Of a stretch of DNA of 15,171 nucleotides, positions 15,145 through 15,171 are shown in pieces. Below the pieces are notes generated by a model. The model saw only the letters and a program-made list of their open reading frames with translations, was not told the origin of the DNA and searched no databases. Each line of letters opens with the position of its first letter. Position 1 is the stretch's first letter. The stretch is taken from positions 1 to 15,171 of the forward strand of contig CAZWMK010000054.1 of NCBI GenBank assembly GCA_964635065.1. Direction: 5' to 3'. The position numbers and the translations under genes were made by a program. Source of the DNA: CAZWMK01 sp964635065 (GTDB taxonomy: Bacteria; Pseudomonadota; Alphaproteobacteria; Sphingomonadales; Sphingomonadaceae).

Positions 15145-15171
15145 ACATTTGGGTTTTGAGGCAATCCCGCC

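Noticed and set aside
1..15171. A mobile, defence or other accessory system
   Set aside because: Every gene is a recognisable core function, base composition looks even apart from the last 60 bp, and no integrase, transposase, terminal repeats or CRISPR-like spaced repeats were seen.

Overview
The window is a compact, high-GC stretch of chromosome carrying housekeeping genes of an alphaproteobacterium, most likely a member of the Sphingomonadales. The lineage call rests on the protein sequences (citrate synthase N-terminus, LexA and the PpiD-like chaperone), on the GTTC-N7-GTTC LexA box typical of alphaproteobacteria, and on gene order. From memory, tpiA-secG followed by pyrG, and trp-moaC-moeA-lexA-comEC-gltX-gltA, are recurrent alphaproteobacterial arrangements; I could not run a database comparison. 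There is no transposase, phage gene, CRISPR array, tRNA or rRNA, and no gap between genes exceeds about 150 bp.

Layout: gltA (minus, cut by the left edge) follows gltX (minus). Divergent to gltX is comEC (plus), which meets lexA (minus) tail to tail. Upstream of lexA on the same strand is a tightly packed chain read right to left: trpG-trpD-trpC-moaC-moeA-lexA, with 4-8 bp overlaps or very short gaps down to moeA. lexA has its own SOS-type promoter whose -35 and -10 lie in the end of moeA. A secreted or membrane-anchored divergent polysaccharide deacetylase (plus) sits antisense between trpG and the detached trpE (minus). trpE is coupled by an ATGA overlap to an upstream PpiD/SurA-like periplasmic chaperone gene (minus). 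Divergent from that are tpiA and secG (plus). The right end holds an AT-rich non-coding stretch with a consensus DnaA-box 9-mer and an inverted repeat, probably in front of the next gene.

Functionally, trpE, trpG, trpD and trpC cover chorismate to indole-3-glycerol phosphate; trpF, trpB and trpA are not in the window. moaC and moeA supply early and late steps of molybdenum cofactor synthesis. lexA controls the SOS response and comEC is a DNA-uptake channel. gltX and gltA serve translation and the TCA cycle, tpiA glycolysis, and secG with the PpiD homologue protein export and folding.

I found no undescribed multigene system. The points most worth following up are the nested lexA promoter and operator, the antisense gene splitting the trp genes, a perfect stem-loop just before trpG, and the AT-rich element at the right edge.
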